Source: Elysia marginata
Lineage: Eukaryota > Mollusca > Gastropoda > Plakobranchidae
Reading direction: 5' to 3'
NCBI GenBank assembly: GCA_019649035.1
Contig: BMAT01000451.1
Coordinates: 97,634-138,042, forward strand
DNA length: 40,409 nt
The notes beneath the pieces were generated by a model that saw only the letters and a list, made by a program, of their open reading frames with translations, did not search any database and was not told the origin of the DNA. Below are positions 10,851 to 21,780 of the stretch, in pieces; the first letter of the stretch is position 1, and every line of letters begins with the position of its first letter. The translations under genes and the position numbers were made by a program.

Positions 10851-13236
10851 TATTTTTTATGAAACCAAGACGCAGCTTAAAAATACACAATAATTTAAAA
10901 CCTATATAGGTTTTGAATATTGAATAAAGACAAAAATCCAACACTTGAAGTCATCAAAACCTTGTTTGTGTACCAAACTGTTTATTTTTTTTCTGTGTAT
11001 TGATTATCGTGTAAAGTGCCTAAAGATAACAGGCAGCAAACACAACCGCGGTGATGCAAAAATAAGTTATTATATCTCAGAAGAAAAGTTACAGAGCACT
11101 TAGAACAAGATAATAATGATTTACATCATCAATTTGAAAATAGAAAAAAAGTAACGTCACATAGTGTGGACGACAAATGTACAAAGTTATTTTACATTCG
11201 AACTGTATAGACAATGTTGAATACTTAATAAAAAAAATATTCATACAAATTGAGTATTATACTTAAGGAATACCGGTGCTTTGAATAAAAAAAAGGTAAT
11301 AAAAATCTCATGGCGAAAACGAGAAGCAGCCAACTATGATCAAGATATTGACCACCCCCATTTTCATCTGCGAATATATCTGTAATATGTAACATTTCTT
11401 TCATCATGGAGGTGGATGTAAACTATGATTGTATTCAGAAAAAGGTGTTCAATGCTGTTTTTCTTCAAAACTTGCTTGAAAAAAAAATTAAAAAAAAAGA
11501 ACGCGACAGAAAACTTCTCGCACAAATTGGAGCGTCACATAACTATCACACAAAAGCATTGCCCCAAAGTACATAAAAGAAGTGTAGATGGTTGGTTTTG
11601 CAGGTGCATCATGGGTAATAGATAATGCAATGGTTTTGACCCAAATCTATCTATTGGTGCGGAATTGTGTATCAAAAGTGCTTTAAGAGCGTTTTATTTA
11701 ACTGCGGAATATCTTTCGTATTTTGTATCGTACTACAAAAAAGAGTGCGCTATCTGCATGAAGGAATGCATAAGAGATTGTATTTCCCAATGAATGACGT
11801 CGATTTCCCAAAGTGTGGCGTAGATTTGGGACATAATCTAGGCCACCGCAATACAGGCCCGTCACACCATCGTGAGTAGAGGTCACAAATCTCAATAATC
11901 TCAATAAAATTTGAGAGGGCCGGCCCGCCTAGATTGAGATCGACTCTGTTCAACTTTACTTAAAACTTAATAAGATAAATAAGTTGAGCCATTACGCTCA
12001 AATTTGTTTAAATTCGCTGCTAGGCTTGTTCACTATGAAGGCTTAGCTCAGAACTATTATGCGAAGGAAAAAAAAGGTAACAATACAAAACTGCGTTCAG
12101 GCTAGTGATGCAGTGATGAGTGATAGGTGGTGAGTGGTGATCTACGTACATCTCTTACATTAATTCTACCTAGTTTTCTTTGAATCACTGCAATTCGTTG
12201 CGAAATCATAGGCAGTGTGATTGTACACCCCGCGAAAGTCGCAAGATTTAGGCAAGAATTACTCGCACTGGTTTCGCGCTTGTTTACATCTGTCAAAGCA
12301 CTTTAACGACCTCTTGATAATGTCCACCTATTTCCTTTTTTACTTTCTCTCTAAATATGCTCCGAGAACTTCTAACCGAAACTGTTGCTTCATGCAGATG
12401 TACCTTAATTTCTCTTGTCGTTTACTCCTTGTTAAATATCAAAGGTTGCTGCGTTTTCCAAACTTTTGACCTATGTCAAATTTTTTTTTTACTTCAAGCA
12501 CAGTATTTGATCTTCTCAAGAAAATACTTAGAAAAGAAAGCAATGTGTCCATTTTTTGTTGTTGTTGCAATTTTGTGTCATTTCGTCAACCAGTAAAGAT
12601 TTCTTGTTTTAAGTCACTTCAAACATTACCAGACTATATATTCGTTTAAAATTACGATCACTCAGACACATTTCTTTGCTCTTGAGACGAAATGTGAAAT
12701 AAGAGCAGGACCCATTCGTAGTTTTTTTTAAAGATTCTATCGAACGACACTCAATTGCCACTTATAAGAAGTTTAAGAAAATCTTTCTTATCAACCCGTT
12801 TAAACTTAACATGGAAATGACCACAGAATCTTTGTTGTACAGTGTTATGGGCAGACCCATAGGATGAGTAGAAAACCTAATCAATTGAATTGATATGCCA
12901 ATCCGGGCGCAAGAAGATCCAATGAAACATTCAATCCATACAATTTTTAGAGATAGCTTCCAAACAGCGTTGAATTATTAAGCAAAATATTTTGTGCAAA
13001 CTTCATACTGCTGAAACATTCCATTTTAAAAAGTCCTTCAAAAAGAGTTTTAAAATATTTAACATCATTCAAATATTTTACCAAGTTTATAGTTCCGTTC
13101 TATATAATATATTATTTCGATATCAGAGCATATTTAATGTAGGTTGTCTTTCTCGACTTAAAACCCAACAACAAACCCTAAATCTATTAATTTATATAAA
13201 CTCAGAAATACATATCATGCATTGTTCACTCAAAGA
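10851..13236. other. Intergenic stretch between convergent genes
   Basis: AT-rich, with dispersed repeat copy 2. The plus-strand open frame of 134 codons at 12992-13396 is probably chance overlap with the 3' flank of the minus-strand gene. Confidence 0.6.
11644..11841 (+). repeat. Dispersed repeat, copy 2
   Basis: This is the partner of 7832-8004 in the same orientation, about 3.8 kb away and slightly longer because of small indels. Its open frame of about 70 codons is not thought to be a gene. Confidence 0.6.
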
Positions 13237-13242
13237 TTTATT
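13237..13242 (-). terminator. Candidate poly(A) signal AATAAA
   Basis: AATAAA on the minus strand, about 620 bases beyond the stop of the aerolysin-like gene and on the far side of the minisatellite. If used, the whole minisatellite would be transcribed in the 3' UTR. Such hexamers are common by chance in this AT-rich DNA. Confidence 0.3.
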
Positions 13243-13429
13243 CAGTACGCACTACTTAAAGCTATTAATAGACTCATTATTAACGATAAATGAGACCTGT
13301 TTACGTGACACACGACTCCCCTTTGCTGTGTACATACATCCTATCCTCCTGGTTAGTAATTGCCAAGTCCTTGCTCTATTCCCCTTCTTCTTGTGACAGA
13401 TCATGAACTTCTCCCCCACCCAACCCCCG

Positions 13430-13881
13430 ATGGCCAGTGGTCTCAAACTGCTAGTGTGTTATCCTCCCTCTACTGGCTGGTGACCACAAACTCCTAGAGT
13501 GTTATCCTCCCTCTACTGGCTGGTGACCACAAACTCCTAGAGTGTTATCCTCCCTTTACTGGCTAGTGACCACAAACTGCTCGTGTGTTATCCTTCCTCT
13601 ACTGGCTAGTGACCACAAACTGCTAATGTGTTATCCTTCCTCTACTAGCTAGTGACCACAAACTGCTAGTGTGTTATCCTCCTTCTACTGGCTGGTGACC
13701 ACAAACTTCTAGTGTGTTATCCTCCCTCTACTGGCTAGTGACCACAAACTGCTATTGTGTTATCCTCAATCTACTGGCTAGTGACCACAAACTGCTAGTG
13801 TGTTATCTCCCCCTCTACTGGCTAGTGACCACAGACTGCTAGTGTGGTATCCTCCCTCTACTGGCTAGTGACCACAAACTG
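13430..13881. repeat. 43-bp minisatellite, about 10.5 copies
   Basis: The unit reads approximately CTGGCTAGTGACCACAAACT followed by GCTAGTGTGTTATCCTCCCTCTA. Copies differ at a few positions (CTAGTG or CTGGTG, CTGCTAG or CTCCTAG). The right end enters the last exon of the minus-strand gene and supplies its last codons and stop. Confidence 0.95.
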
Positions 13882-14262
13882 GTTGTCCTCCAGGCTGGAG
13901 ACGATCGTGCCGTTCACGTTGTTACTGATCAGCTTCACCTGGGTGCTCTCACCCTCGTCGCCCAAACTGCTGCTGGCGCTATTGCCGTCACTACCACCAC
14001 GCCACGACCTGCGGTTCTTGCTGTTACTGTTAGCGCGGGTGGTGATGTTGATGGGACCGCTGTTGCTGTCGTAGTATGTGCTGCCGTCGCCGTCCACCAC
14101 GCCAGCAGGAGCGTTGAGTGGAGCCGTGCGGATGTCCACCTTCTGGTCTCCCCAGGTCAGACAGACGCAGCTGCCCTTGGTGATGAGCTGAGGGTGGCAC
14201 GAGGATGCCGCCTCCTCGCCATCGGCACTCAGAGTGCGCTGGATCATCACCTCGAAACATTG
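13858..14262 (-). CDS. Aerolysin-like gene, last coding exon
   Basis: The acceptor is CATCGTTGCAG, phase 0, with 134 codons and stop TAG at 13860-13858. The first third (QCFEVMIQRTLSADG, then GSCVCLTWG) is compact. The remainder is a Ser/Gly/Asn-rich, probably disordered tail. The final codons, reading FVVTSQ and the stop, lie inside the first unit of the adjacent 43-bp minisatellite. A possible poly(A) signal on this strand (AATAAA) is at 13242-13237. Confidence 0.75.
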   Translation of the reverse strand, partial: QCFEVMIQRTLSADGEEAASSCHPQLITKGSCVCLTWGDQKVDIRTAPLNAPAGVVDGDGSTYYDSNSGPINITTRANSNSKNRRSWRGGSDGNSASSSLGDEGESTQVKLISNNVNGTIVSSLEDNQFVVTSQ

Positions 14263-17200
14263 CTGCAACGATGGAAAACATTTCATCAAAACAAATATCA
14301 GATATTTCTTTAACAGGGCACAGTATCCAAGACTTTGCCAAAACACTTAAGAATTGATGGAATAGACGCTATCAAAGATATTGCTGGAGCTATGATCATT
14401 GAAGATTACTAGAACAAAGAACAGTGTTTCAGAACGTTTGTAGAACAAATTCAAAAATTCAAAATGTGGCTTTTAATTAGAGATTGCTGGAACATAAAAT
14501 ACTCAACACATTAATGAAACAGTGTAAACTCAAGAAATTGATAGAACAAAGAATATTATGGATTCGCTTGAACAAAATACATTGTTAAAAGAGGTTACTG
14601 AAAAAAAATTGATCACATTACTTAAACACAGGTCATTAAAGACAGTTAGACAATCCAATTCTTTTAATACAACTGCATAATGCTGAATACAGTTGGAGAT
14701 AGATTATATCGAAAAAGTCTAGAATGAAGGCTACTCCCTAAACCATTTTCGTTTCAATTGTTTTTCTGGATTTCTAAATGGACTGTTACATTGCAGCTAT
14801 GCAACTGACAACACTGCGCAGTTCGCCATACTGGACGTTGCTAGCCTTAAAAAGCTGACTAGTTTTTTTTACTAACTTTTTAGTCCTTTCACATAAAGCG
14901 TGTGCCATACTAAAGCTAAACATGAGAGGCGGACTAGGTTGTTCTCCGCTTTTTGGTTCCATATCGCTTTCGTTTAGTAGGGTTATATAGGGAGAGAGAT
15001 TTTTCAGTGTTTGTTTCAAAAACCAAACTTCACTTTAGTATGGCCTTCACGTCGTCATTCGAAAGGATCCCAGTTTGGCTTTCTACTTACTTTCTCCTCG
15101 GGCTTCAGGCCTCCTTCCTCTTCCTCCAGCTGGAATGCGTTAGCGAAGTTCTCTAGTTCTACCACGTAGATGTTTCGTCTATCAGCCTTACGCTTGAAGT
15201 AAACAGGTAGAATGCCTGAAAAGAAGTGAAAAATTATGGGGCGTTGATGAATCGCACGACTGACCTAATTCACTATTATTAAGTCAAATTGACTTAGTTC
15301 AGGTCAAAGAGTTGTAAGAACTGTCATGTAAGGTTGAAATGACGCACAACTCTAAAAAAAAACTTGAAAATTCACGAATTAGAGGAGAATACAGTTTTAG
15401 ATTGTTTCATTAAATTTATATGGCGATGAAAATTCATGGAATTTATTCGACTAATTATCAAGAGATCAAGATAGTTTACCCTCTTTGAATTCACACCAGA
15501 AAAGTTACTGCTGCAGTATAAAGGGAACATAATGAGGAAAACCTCCGTGAGGATATTTGTTTCCCTTGATTTCCTGACAAACCCCACTTTATCTTACAAT
15601 GAAGTTCATCTAATACCATGACAATGGTTGGGGTTGGAATTACCACAGCGGAATGGCTCCGTCCAAAGATGCACTCATTATCATTCTAATCAAAAGCCTC
15701 TAGTCTCCATACATTCGAGATTGAAACGAAGGAAACATTTTCTTTAACATTCAAAATAAGTAAGATCAATTTGATGCATTTTAGGAAATGAATCAATGCT
15801 GGTGTAAAACCATTATCTTATAATGTCAAACTAGGTTCATATAAATACGAGAATTTATATACAGCCCTTACTCAATGCACTTTACGTCATTTTATTCTTG
15901 GAAAAGCAATCAACAACTTACGTATCCTTTGAGCTAAAACAACGAGCAGCTGTTAGATTAAGTCCGCCACTTCACCGCTCAGACAAATTTTTAAAGCTTG
16001 AATTAAAAAAAACAAACCGGAATAGCATGATAAGACTTGATGCTCCCTACTACTATTAGACATTTTCAAACAACACGTGCACAGCCACACTTCCATTAAA
16101 AGTCTAGACCCAAAACAAAAAATCGTGCATTTTTCAGCTCTTTGTAAAGTGAGACAATTATCATAACTAACTAGTTTGTAGGAGGTCAATGGGCGCGATT
16201 AATTCAATAAGGATTTTAGACACCTCCAAAGAGTGCTAGGCCGACACATAGAAAAATAAACTATAGTTGCACTCGCTTCTTAAGTTCGCTTGTTGAATTG
16301 CATAGAATCGAGGTTAGGTCTAGATTTAGAATTAAGAGTAAGTGTCTAAAATATGACTTAGATCAGGCACCAATTATGACAATTTAGATTTAGAGCTAGA
16401 ATTAGAAAATATCTTGATCTAGAAACTGTAATAGGCCTAGATATAGCTTACCTTTTAGGGGCCTTTTGTCTTCCATTTTAAGCTTTATTTTTATGCTTTC
16501 TTACCGTTTAATCCTTTGGGCCTCTAGGCTCTTCGTGTCAAGTCTTCTTCTATTTTTGAAAGTACAAGACTTTTTCAGACCCATTGTTACAATTACTGCC
16601 TGGTCACCATTAGACTCATTGTTTAAAACCATTTTTTGTTTATATTGACACACCAATCTGTACACTACTTATTATATCATTCTGTGCTTATACTTTCACA
16701 TAGTTCTTTATGTTTGAGGAATTATCGACCTAGGCAAGTCACCGTTACAATCCTAGCCTCCTAATCCGAAAACCAAATGTATATATATGACTAGGCAATT
16801 ATGCGTTGAGCCACGCTCTTTCTCACTCGATTCCTGAGCTTGCGCTGTGATGTGCAAAAGGAGTTCGCCAAGTATCCTATTCTGACGGGCAACTTGGTGC
16901 AAGCGGCCTCACAAAAGTTGACCGTTTTTATTATGACCTTCACACGAAAGCCGACCACTCGTCACTATAACTTTACCATTTAAAATTTTTAACCGTGTTC
17001 TTTTAGCGCCATATCCACTCTCTTACCACTTGGGTTGTAGAGGGTTGTTCGAATCTCAAACTCCATTGAGCTACACTCCTCACGCGCCAGTAACTCGGCC
17101 CGAGCTTGCCAAGAAGGGAGCACTTCTACCTGGAGATTTTGGCCAAACAGAGTAAATTTGTGACAAGATAACGATGAGAGAGATTGGTTTAATGTGAAAA

Positions 17201-19853
17201 TAAGGCGACGGTTCGAATTATACCGCCTACTTCAATCCACTGCTAATGTCCTACCTTATATTTTTTAAACCATTACTGATTTAGCTGCAGTGGCTGTTTA
17301 TACTAATGGCGCTAATTTCTCAAAATAGATAAGTTGTTTATCAAAAGCAAAGTTGATTCCCTAAAGCTACAGTAGTACTTTTTAATATGCATGCATCCGA
17401 AACCTTAATATCCCCAGACGCTTTTTAATATTTACCACCACGCCAAATGATTTAAGTCATTCTAAAAATTATTCACTGGCGATGATATTTCTAACAATGC
17501 ATACTTTTTAATATTCACAACAATTAAAAACAGATTAGAATCATGATAATCCTTTCAAAAAGATAACTTTTTTGTGGGGTTTTTTTTGGTAGATTTTTTT
17601 AAATAAGAAAAAAAAACGCTTAAACTCTGTCTATAAAGGGTGTCTTTTCAAGATTGGAATTCCTTACATTAGAATTCATGAAAATGTTGCACTCTTATCT
17701 TTCTTGCTGCGTACATAAATATTCACTTGCTTTATGACAATGCTAGATTATAAAGAGTGACAAATTAATGTGCGTTTTAGACAGTTTAAATAAATTGGTA
17801 GCATTTCTTAAACATGAAGCTGAAACATTGCTAGACCACACGACTCTACTTTTTTTGTTTTGACTACGTGGAAGTATATCTTGATACGGAGATTAAGATA
17901 AGTGCTTTCTTGTTGTTTGTGCATTCCATGAAAACAAGCTAAGAATTAACAAAGTAAGTACAACGCGCGTCTTAAGTGTATGAAAACAAATTATTGAAGG
18001 TTCATTATATCTTGAACAAAAGGTAAACTAGTAAAAAAAAAAAGCTGATAATCATGGCAAAGCGATAAGACAACGCCAGTTTATTTTATCTGTGGAACAT
18101 TTCTACTAACCAGTAGGTTGCATTTGAAACAAGCCAATAAGTGGACCTTTGAAAACATATTTTGCTATTATATTCTTAATGTTCTCTATGACATAGGTTT
18201 TGAACAAACATATCTGATTTTTAATTATCATATGAAAAAAAAACCACAAAACAAACAGAACCAATATATCGTCGAAGCGAGCTCTTATACGTCTCTATTG
18301 ATGTCTCTTTTAGTCTGTGAGTCATATCCACACCACGAACAGTACCTGAGAGTTCACCTCCCAGGTAAGAATTTCTTTGAACACTTGACCTTTGATCTTG
18401 TTGATGTGAAGACTGTTGTCCCTTCCGGCCCGGAACTTGCTCAGATTGGGAGGTATATTCACCTCGACATCCAGCTAAAAACAAAGACAGGCATACGAAA
18501 AAATCACAGTGTTTTAGTCAAATCAACCATTGCAGTATTACACCAAATAAAATAAAATAAAAACAGACCATATAATCCCTTTAAATAAGTAGCTTAATAG
18601 GCAATAATGACGACAGATGATACATTCACAAGCCTGGATTGACAATGTGAATTTGGGGGTGTAAGGGCGAGGTCAAACTGCTCCCCGTACGTATCCAGCC
18701 CAACAACGAACGAAAAAAGTTTTCCTACTGGTCTATTTTTGTTCGTTGCTGGGCTGGATACGGATGGGGCGCAGTTTAACCTAAACCATCAATACAGTAC
18801 TATTGTTACTACCAACAACCATGGTGCATAGTTAGTTACAATTTGCACCAACAAGTAAGCGGAAACGTTCAATTAATTACATTTACTAAAACCAATAAGA
18901 AAAAAGGACATCAAGCTAAATTAAAATTTAACAGAAGAGGCTGGCGATTCTCATGAAGGACTAACAGCTTTTCTTCATATTCCTGAGGAAGTAACAGTAC
19001 CTTTTCCAGCTAGCAAGGAATCATCTGTAACTGTGTAGCAAGATTTTGGGGACATAACTTGGTTAGTCTTTTATCTCTCAAGCAAACATTTTAGACAAAT
19101 ATATTACGTTAAGACTTTTAAAACCTTCGTATTTTATAGACAAATGATCTTTACATGTCCACAATACACAAACAAAGAACCTCATCTACAAAATAATAAG
19201 CCTAAAATTATTTAAGGTAGGCGCATATTATCTTGATTGTACCACGTTTCTCCCTGTATAGTACAAGGTAGGCGCAAATGATCTTGATTGTACAACGTTT
19301 CTCCCAGTATAGTACAAGGTAGGCGCATAATATCTTGATTGTACCACGTTTCTCCCAGTATAGTACAAAGTAGACGCATATTATCTTGATTGTACCACGT
19401 TTCTCCCTGTATAGTACAAAAAAAAACTCTTAGATTGGACTGGTTTCATTAAAAAGAAAAAAAAGAAAGGAAACAGAATAGTAGATGGTGGTGGTCGAGG
19501 AGGAGACGGAACATGCCAGGATAAAGAAGAAGATAAAGAAGAACAAGAAGAGGGAGAAGGAGGAGGAGAGGATGAGGAAATGGATGAAAAGAGGTAAAAA
19601 GGAGGTGGAAAAGAGAGAGAGAAACTAAAAGCAAGCAAAAAAGGCAAGTTTTCTTTACCTCTTTCTTGATAGTGTAACACTGCTCGATGTCTACGTCCAC
19701 CCAAGTTGTAGTGTTTCGGGAACCGCGGAAAGTGTGTGACTGTTTTAAATCAGCCTTGTTTTCGAAATCGCACGACCAGAGAGACACCCATTTGGAACCT
19801 AAACAGAGAAGGGAATGAGTGAGAGAGAGAGAGAGAAAGACAGTTAGAGCGAA

Positions 19854-19902
<49 letters not shown>

Positions 19903-21350
19903 GGGAGAGAGAGTGACGAATATTATTCAAAAGTACAAAACAAGTACTTTGTGGGATAAGATTTATAGTTATTTTTGTTTTAAAAAAATTATTGTTTTCA
20001 TGATACTTGTAAAAGTAGCTTCAAAAATCGAGAAACACACAAAAAACATTTATTGCTCAGTATCGTTATGACTAGCTCTCTCAAAAAAATTGTTTTTCGA
20101 TCTAAACAAGCTTCAGCATACAGAAAACTGCTCATCGCTTTTTAGTTGCATTATTTAAAGGAATAAAAGACCGAAAAGTACATGAACAAGTAGGAAGAAA
20201 AGAAAACTTTCTCTAACGCAACCTTTAACAGTATATCAACTTGAATTTCATCGATGACCAGCAAGATCACCTTAGGTTTACGCAGCAGGAGCCAAAAGTA
20301 TTACCAAAGTTATGATTATATCAGATCTCGCAGAAAGCACCGGTCTTCTTACCTGTGACCACTTTGCCCCAGTTTGTGTCGATTGTCGTGTTCTCATCCT
20401 CCTTGGATTCGAACTTGGCCACCTTGTGTTCCATGCTAATAGCTGACCAGTCTATCTCGCACACAAAGTCGCTCTCATCCAAGAAAAACCGACGAAGAAA
20501 ATTGCACCGTCTGGTCAACAGTTGAAAAACGAATCATCATCAACAGTTATACTGCAAAGCTAACTTTGTTTTAAATGGTGAAAGTGTGTGAAGAAAAAAA
20601 TTTTGTGGGCTTGGAGACAAACGAAATCTAAGCAAAATCAGCCCTTATCCCCTTAAAATCATATAAAAAACCCCAATAAATCATGGGTTAGACAAACACT
20701 TATCTTGGCTTATTTTACTACTGCTTATTACTCAGTCTTCTGTATATTCTAAAAATTCTGTCGTTGCGATGAACTTTCCCCGATAACATTATTACATGGT
20801 TTAAAGTTACCCATTGTCAACATGTTTTGCATTTTGTACAGTTTTTTTTGTAAAATGTGTGTTGATAAGCAATAGACTAGAGCTAAAATCTCTGGTTATA
20901 AAAATATTTTTTGATTCCACAAGACCTTGTGAAACTTGATATATTACCTTTGTATTAGTACATGCACGATGAACAAATGGAATAAAAGAGGAGGCTGATA
21001 CAAAAACCGATACATTATATCTTTTTAATGAGACTGCCAAGAGTATTCCAGAAGTAAGTTTTTTCTGCAAAAAATTTTTCATTTTTTTGAATGGGATCAT
21101 TGTTATGCCCTTAAAGAGTTTGAAAAAGTTAGAATTGTCGGTCCTTAGATACTTCGTTTTAAAATATAGTAACAAAGAGACATCTTGTCATAGAAAGTAA
21201 AGTTTTCTTTTAAGACGTAACTGAAAATGAGTCCAAGCGATTTAAGTATGACTTACGTGTTTGTCGCGCACTTTAAAGAACTTACTTTTTGAGAACATTC
21301 CAGGCGTAACGACGAATTACTTCGTCCAACTCCAGTATGCTTGTCGACAT
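13858..21350 (-). CDS. ETX/MTX2 (aerolysin-like) family protein, six exons recognised
   Basis: Minus-strand exons are 21350-21286, 20510-20353, 19798-19659, 18474-18346, 15215-15091 and 14262-13858, about 340 codons in all. Phases agree at every junction except the fourth, where one side leaves phase 0 and the other expects phase 1. The third and fourth exons have the alternating Ser/Thr strands, a following Pro-Pro and an LTW.V.S strand that characterise ETX/MTX2 aerolysin-like domains; the fifth and sixth continue with LPVYFKRKA and a GSCVCLTWG strand. The first exon starts MSTSILELDEV, with no signal peptide. The last 60 residues are Ser/Gly/Asn-rich. Family members form beta-barrel pores in some animals, and snail relatives such as biomphalysin are known, but pore formation here is inference. 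The gene call is firm; the family call is moderate. Confidence 0.65.
15091..15215 (-). CDS. Aerolysin-like gene, exon 5
   Basis: The acceptor is CTTCTTTTCAG and the donor GAGAAA/GTAAGT. The only long open reading needs two bases to finish a split codon, then reads ILPVYFKRKADRRNIYVVEL and an acidic Glu-rich end. A weaker acceptor, TTCAAG, would start the exon at 15192 in phase 0 and resolve the conflict with exon 4, at the cost of the LPVYF segment. Confidence 0.72.
18346..18474 (-). CDS. Aerolysin-like gene, exon 4
   Basis: The acceptor is TTTTTAG and the donor CTCAG/GTACTG; 129 bases, phase 0 at both ends. It begins LDVEVNIPPNLSKFRAG and ends in a KEILTWEV strand. A second possible donor (GGGAG/GTGAAC, leaving the exon end at 18358) is also phase 0. 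Neither fits the next recognised exon at its best acceptor. Confidence 0.72.
18671..18781. repeat. Fold-back hairpin, 41-bp arms
   Basis: Arms 18671-18711 and 18741-18781 are inverted copies with about 5 mismatches in 41, around a 29-base loop. The conserved core is GTATCCAGCCCA/TGGGCTGGATAC. It lies in the fourth-to-third exon intron of the aerolysin-like gene. It could be a miniature inverted-repeat element, or a transcribed hairpin of microRNA-precursor size. Confidence 0.8.
19214..19417. repeat. 51-bp tandem repeat, 4 copies
   Basis: Four units begin AAGGTAGGCGCATATTATCT and end TCTCCCTGTATAGTAC, with 1-4 differences each. The array sits in the same intron as the hairpin at 18671, just downstream (minus-strand sense) of exon 3. 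Confidence 0.95.
19659..19798 (-). CDS. Aerolysin-like gene, exon 3 (Ser/Thr-rich strand pair)
   Basis: The acceptor is CTGTTTAG and the donor GAAAGAG/GTAAAG; 140 bases, phase 1 in and phase 0 out. It reads SKWVSLWSCDFENKADLKQS followed by a short Ser/Thr-rich strand and an IEQCYT turn. The Asn..., Gln, Thr-Phe, Ser, Thr-Thr spacing is the part that most suggests the ETX/MTX2 family. Confidence 0.75.
19817..19914. repeat. (GA)n microsatellite
   Basis: Interrupted GA array next to exon 3 of the minus-strand gene. It begins about 18 bases beyond the acceptor, so on the transcribed strand it is a long TC tract that probably serves as, or extends, the pyrimidine tract. Confidence 0.9.
20353..20510 (-). 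CDS. Aerolysin-like gene, exon 2
   Basis: The exon runs from the TTGACCAG acceptor to the CACAG/GTAAGA donor, 158 bases, phase 2 in and phase 1 out. It reads RCNFLRRFF then DESDFVCEIDW and ends TNWGKVVTG after the split Gly. It is rich in acidic and aromatic residues and stands out from the AT-rich introns on both sides. Confidence 0.75.
21286..21350 (-). CDS. Aerolysin-like gene, first coding exon
   Basis: ATG is at 21350-21348. There are 21 codons plus two bases before the donor AAAAA/GTAAGT. It reads MSTSILELDEVIRRYAW, an amphipathic start rather than a hydrophobic signal peptide. The following exon supplies the single base needed to complete the split Lys codon, which supports the junction. 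Confidence 0.72.
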
Positions 21351-21780
21351 GATGTTCAAAGAAGAGAAAGGATGAAGCTGTTATTGAGATAGACCTCTCT
21401 GCAATCAAGATTGAAAATGGAGGATGCCTGTGGTAGAAAAAGAAAAGCAGATTTAGATATTTTATCTGTAAGCATTCTTTTTAACTCTCATATAGCATTT
21501 GCTTCCGTTTCATCTTTTATTTGCGGTTGTGTGTGTGTTAGGGAAGGACACTGTCCCTGGGTTGACCTTGCATGCGATGCAATTCTCAAAAATAGCGCAG
21601 CCACCTAGGTCAACTAACATTTTGATGATTGCCAACTTCCGTGGGGTTTTTCTAGGACCAACTCATCTAACAACCCGAGAAACGGAGGATACCAATAACT
21701 TCCATATTTTCTTTTTTAGTATGGCTCTCTCTCCCCTCTCCCCCGCTCTCTCTTATTACCCTATCCTCTTGTCAGCTATC

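Larger units (their letters stand above)
14263..21285 (-). other. Introns of the aerolysin-like gene
   Basis: Introns are 14263-15090, 15216-18345, 18475-19658, 19799-20352 and 20511-21285. Apart from the listed repeats they hold TAGAACAAAG-like phrases recurring at 14400-14600, TCTAGATTTAGA-rich sequence near 16310-16450, and a weak tRNA-like box (GTTCGAATCTC) near 17050. No further exon could be proved. Confidence 0.6.

Noticed and set aside
10377-10893. Met/Ile-rich and His-rich frames
   Set aside because: Products of a GAT/GGT microsatellite and an N gap.
12992-13396. Plus-strand open frame of 134 codons
   Set aside because: AT-rich composition, no splice or family support, and it overlaps the 3' flank of the minus-strand gene.
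16980-17240. tRNA-like boxes (GTTCGAATCTC, GGTTCGAATTATACC)
   Set aside because: No convincing A box at the right spacing and no cloverleaf; too weak to call a tRNA or SINE.
18118-18555. Plus-strand open frame of 145 codons
   Set aside because: It lies opposite exon 4 of the minus-strand gene, whose splice sites and reading are better supported.
20807-21175. Minus-strand open frame of 122 codons
   Set aside because: It sits wholly inside the first intron of the aerolysin-like gene and reads as Phe/Leu/Lys-rich AT-driven sequence.
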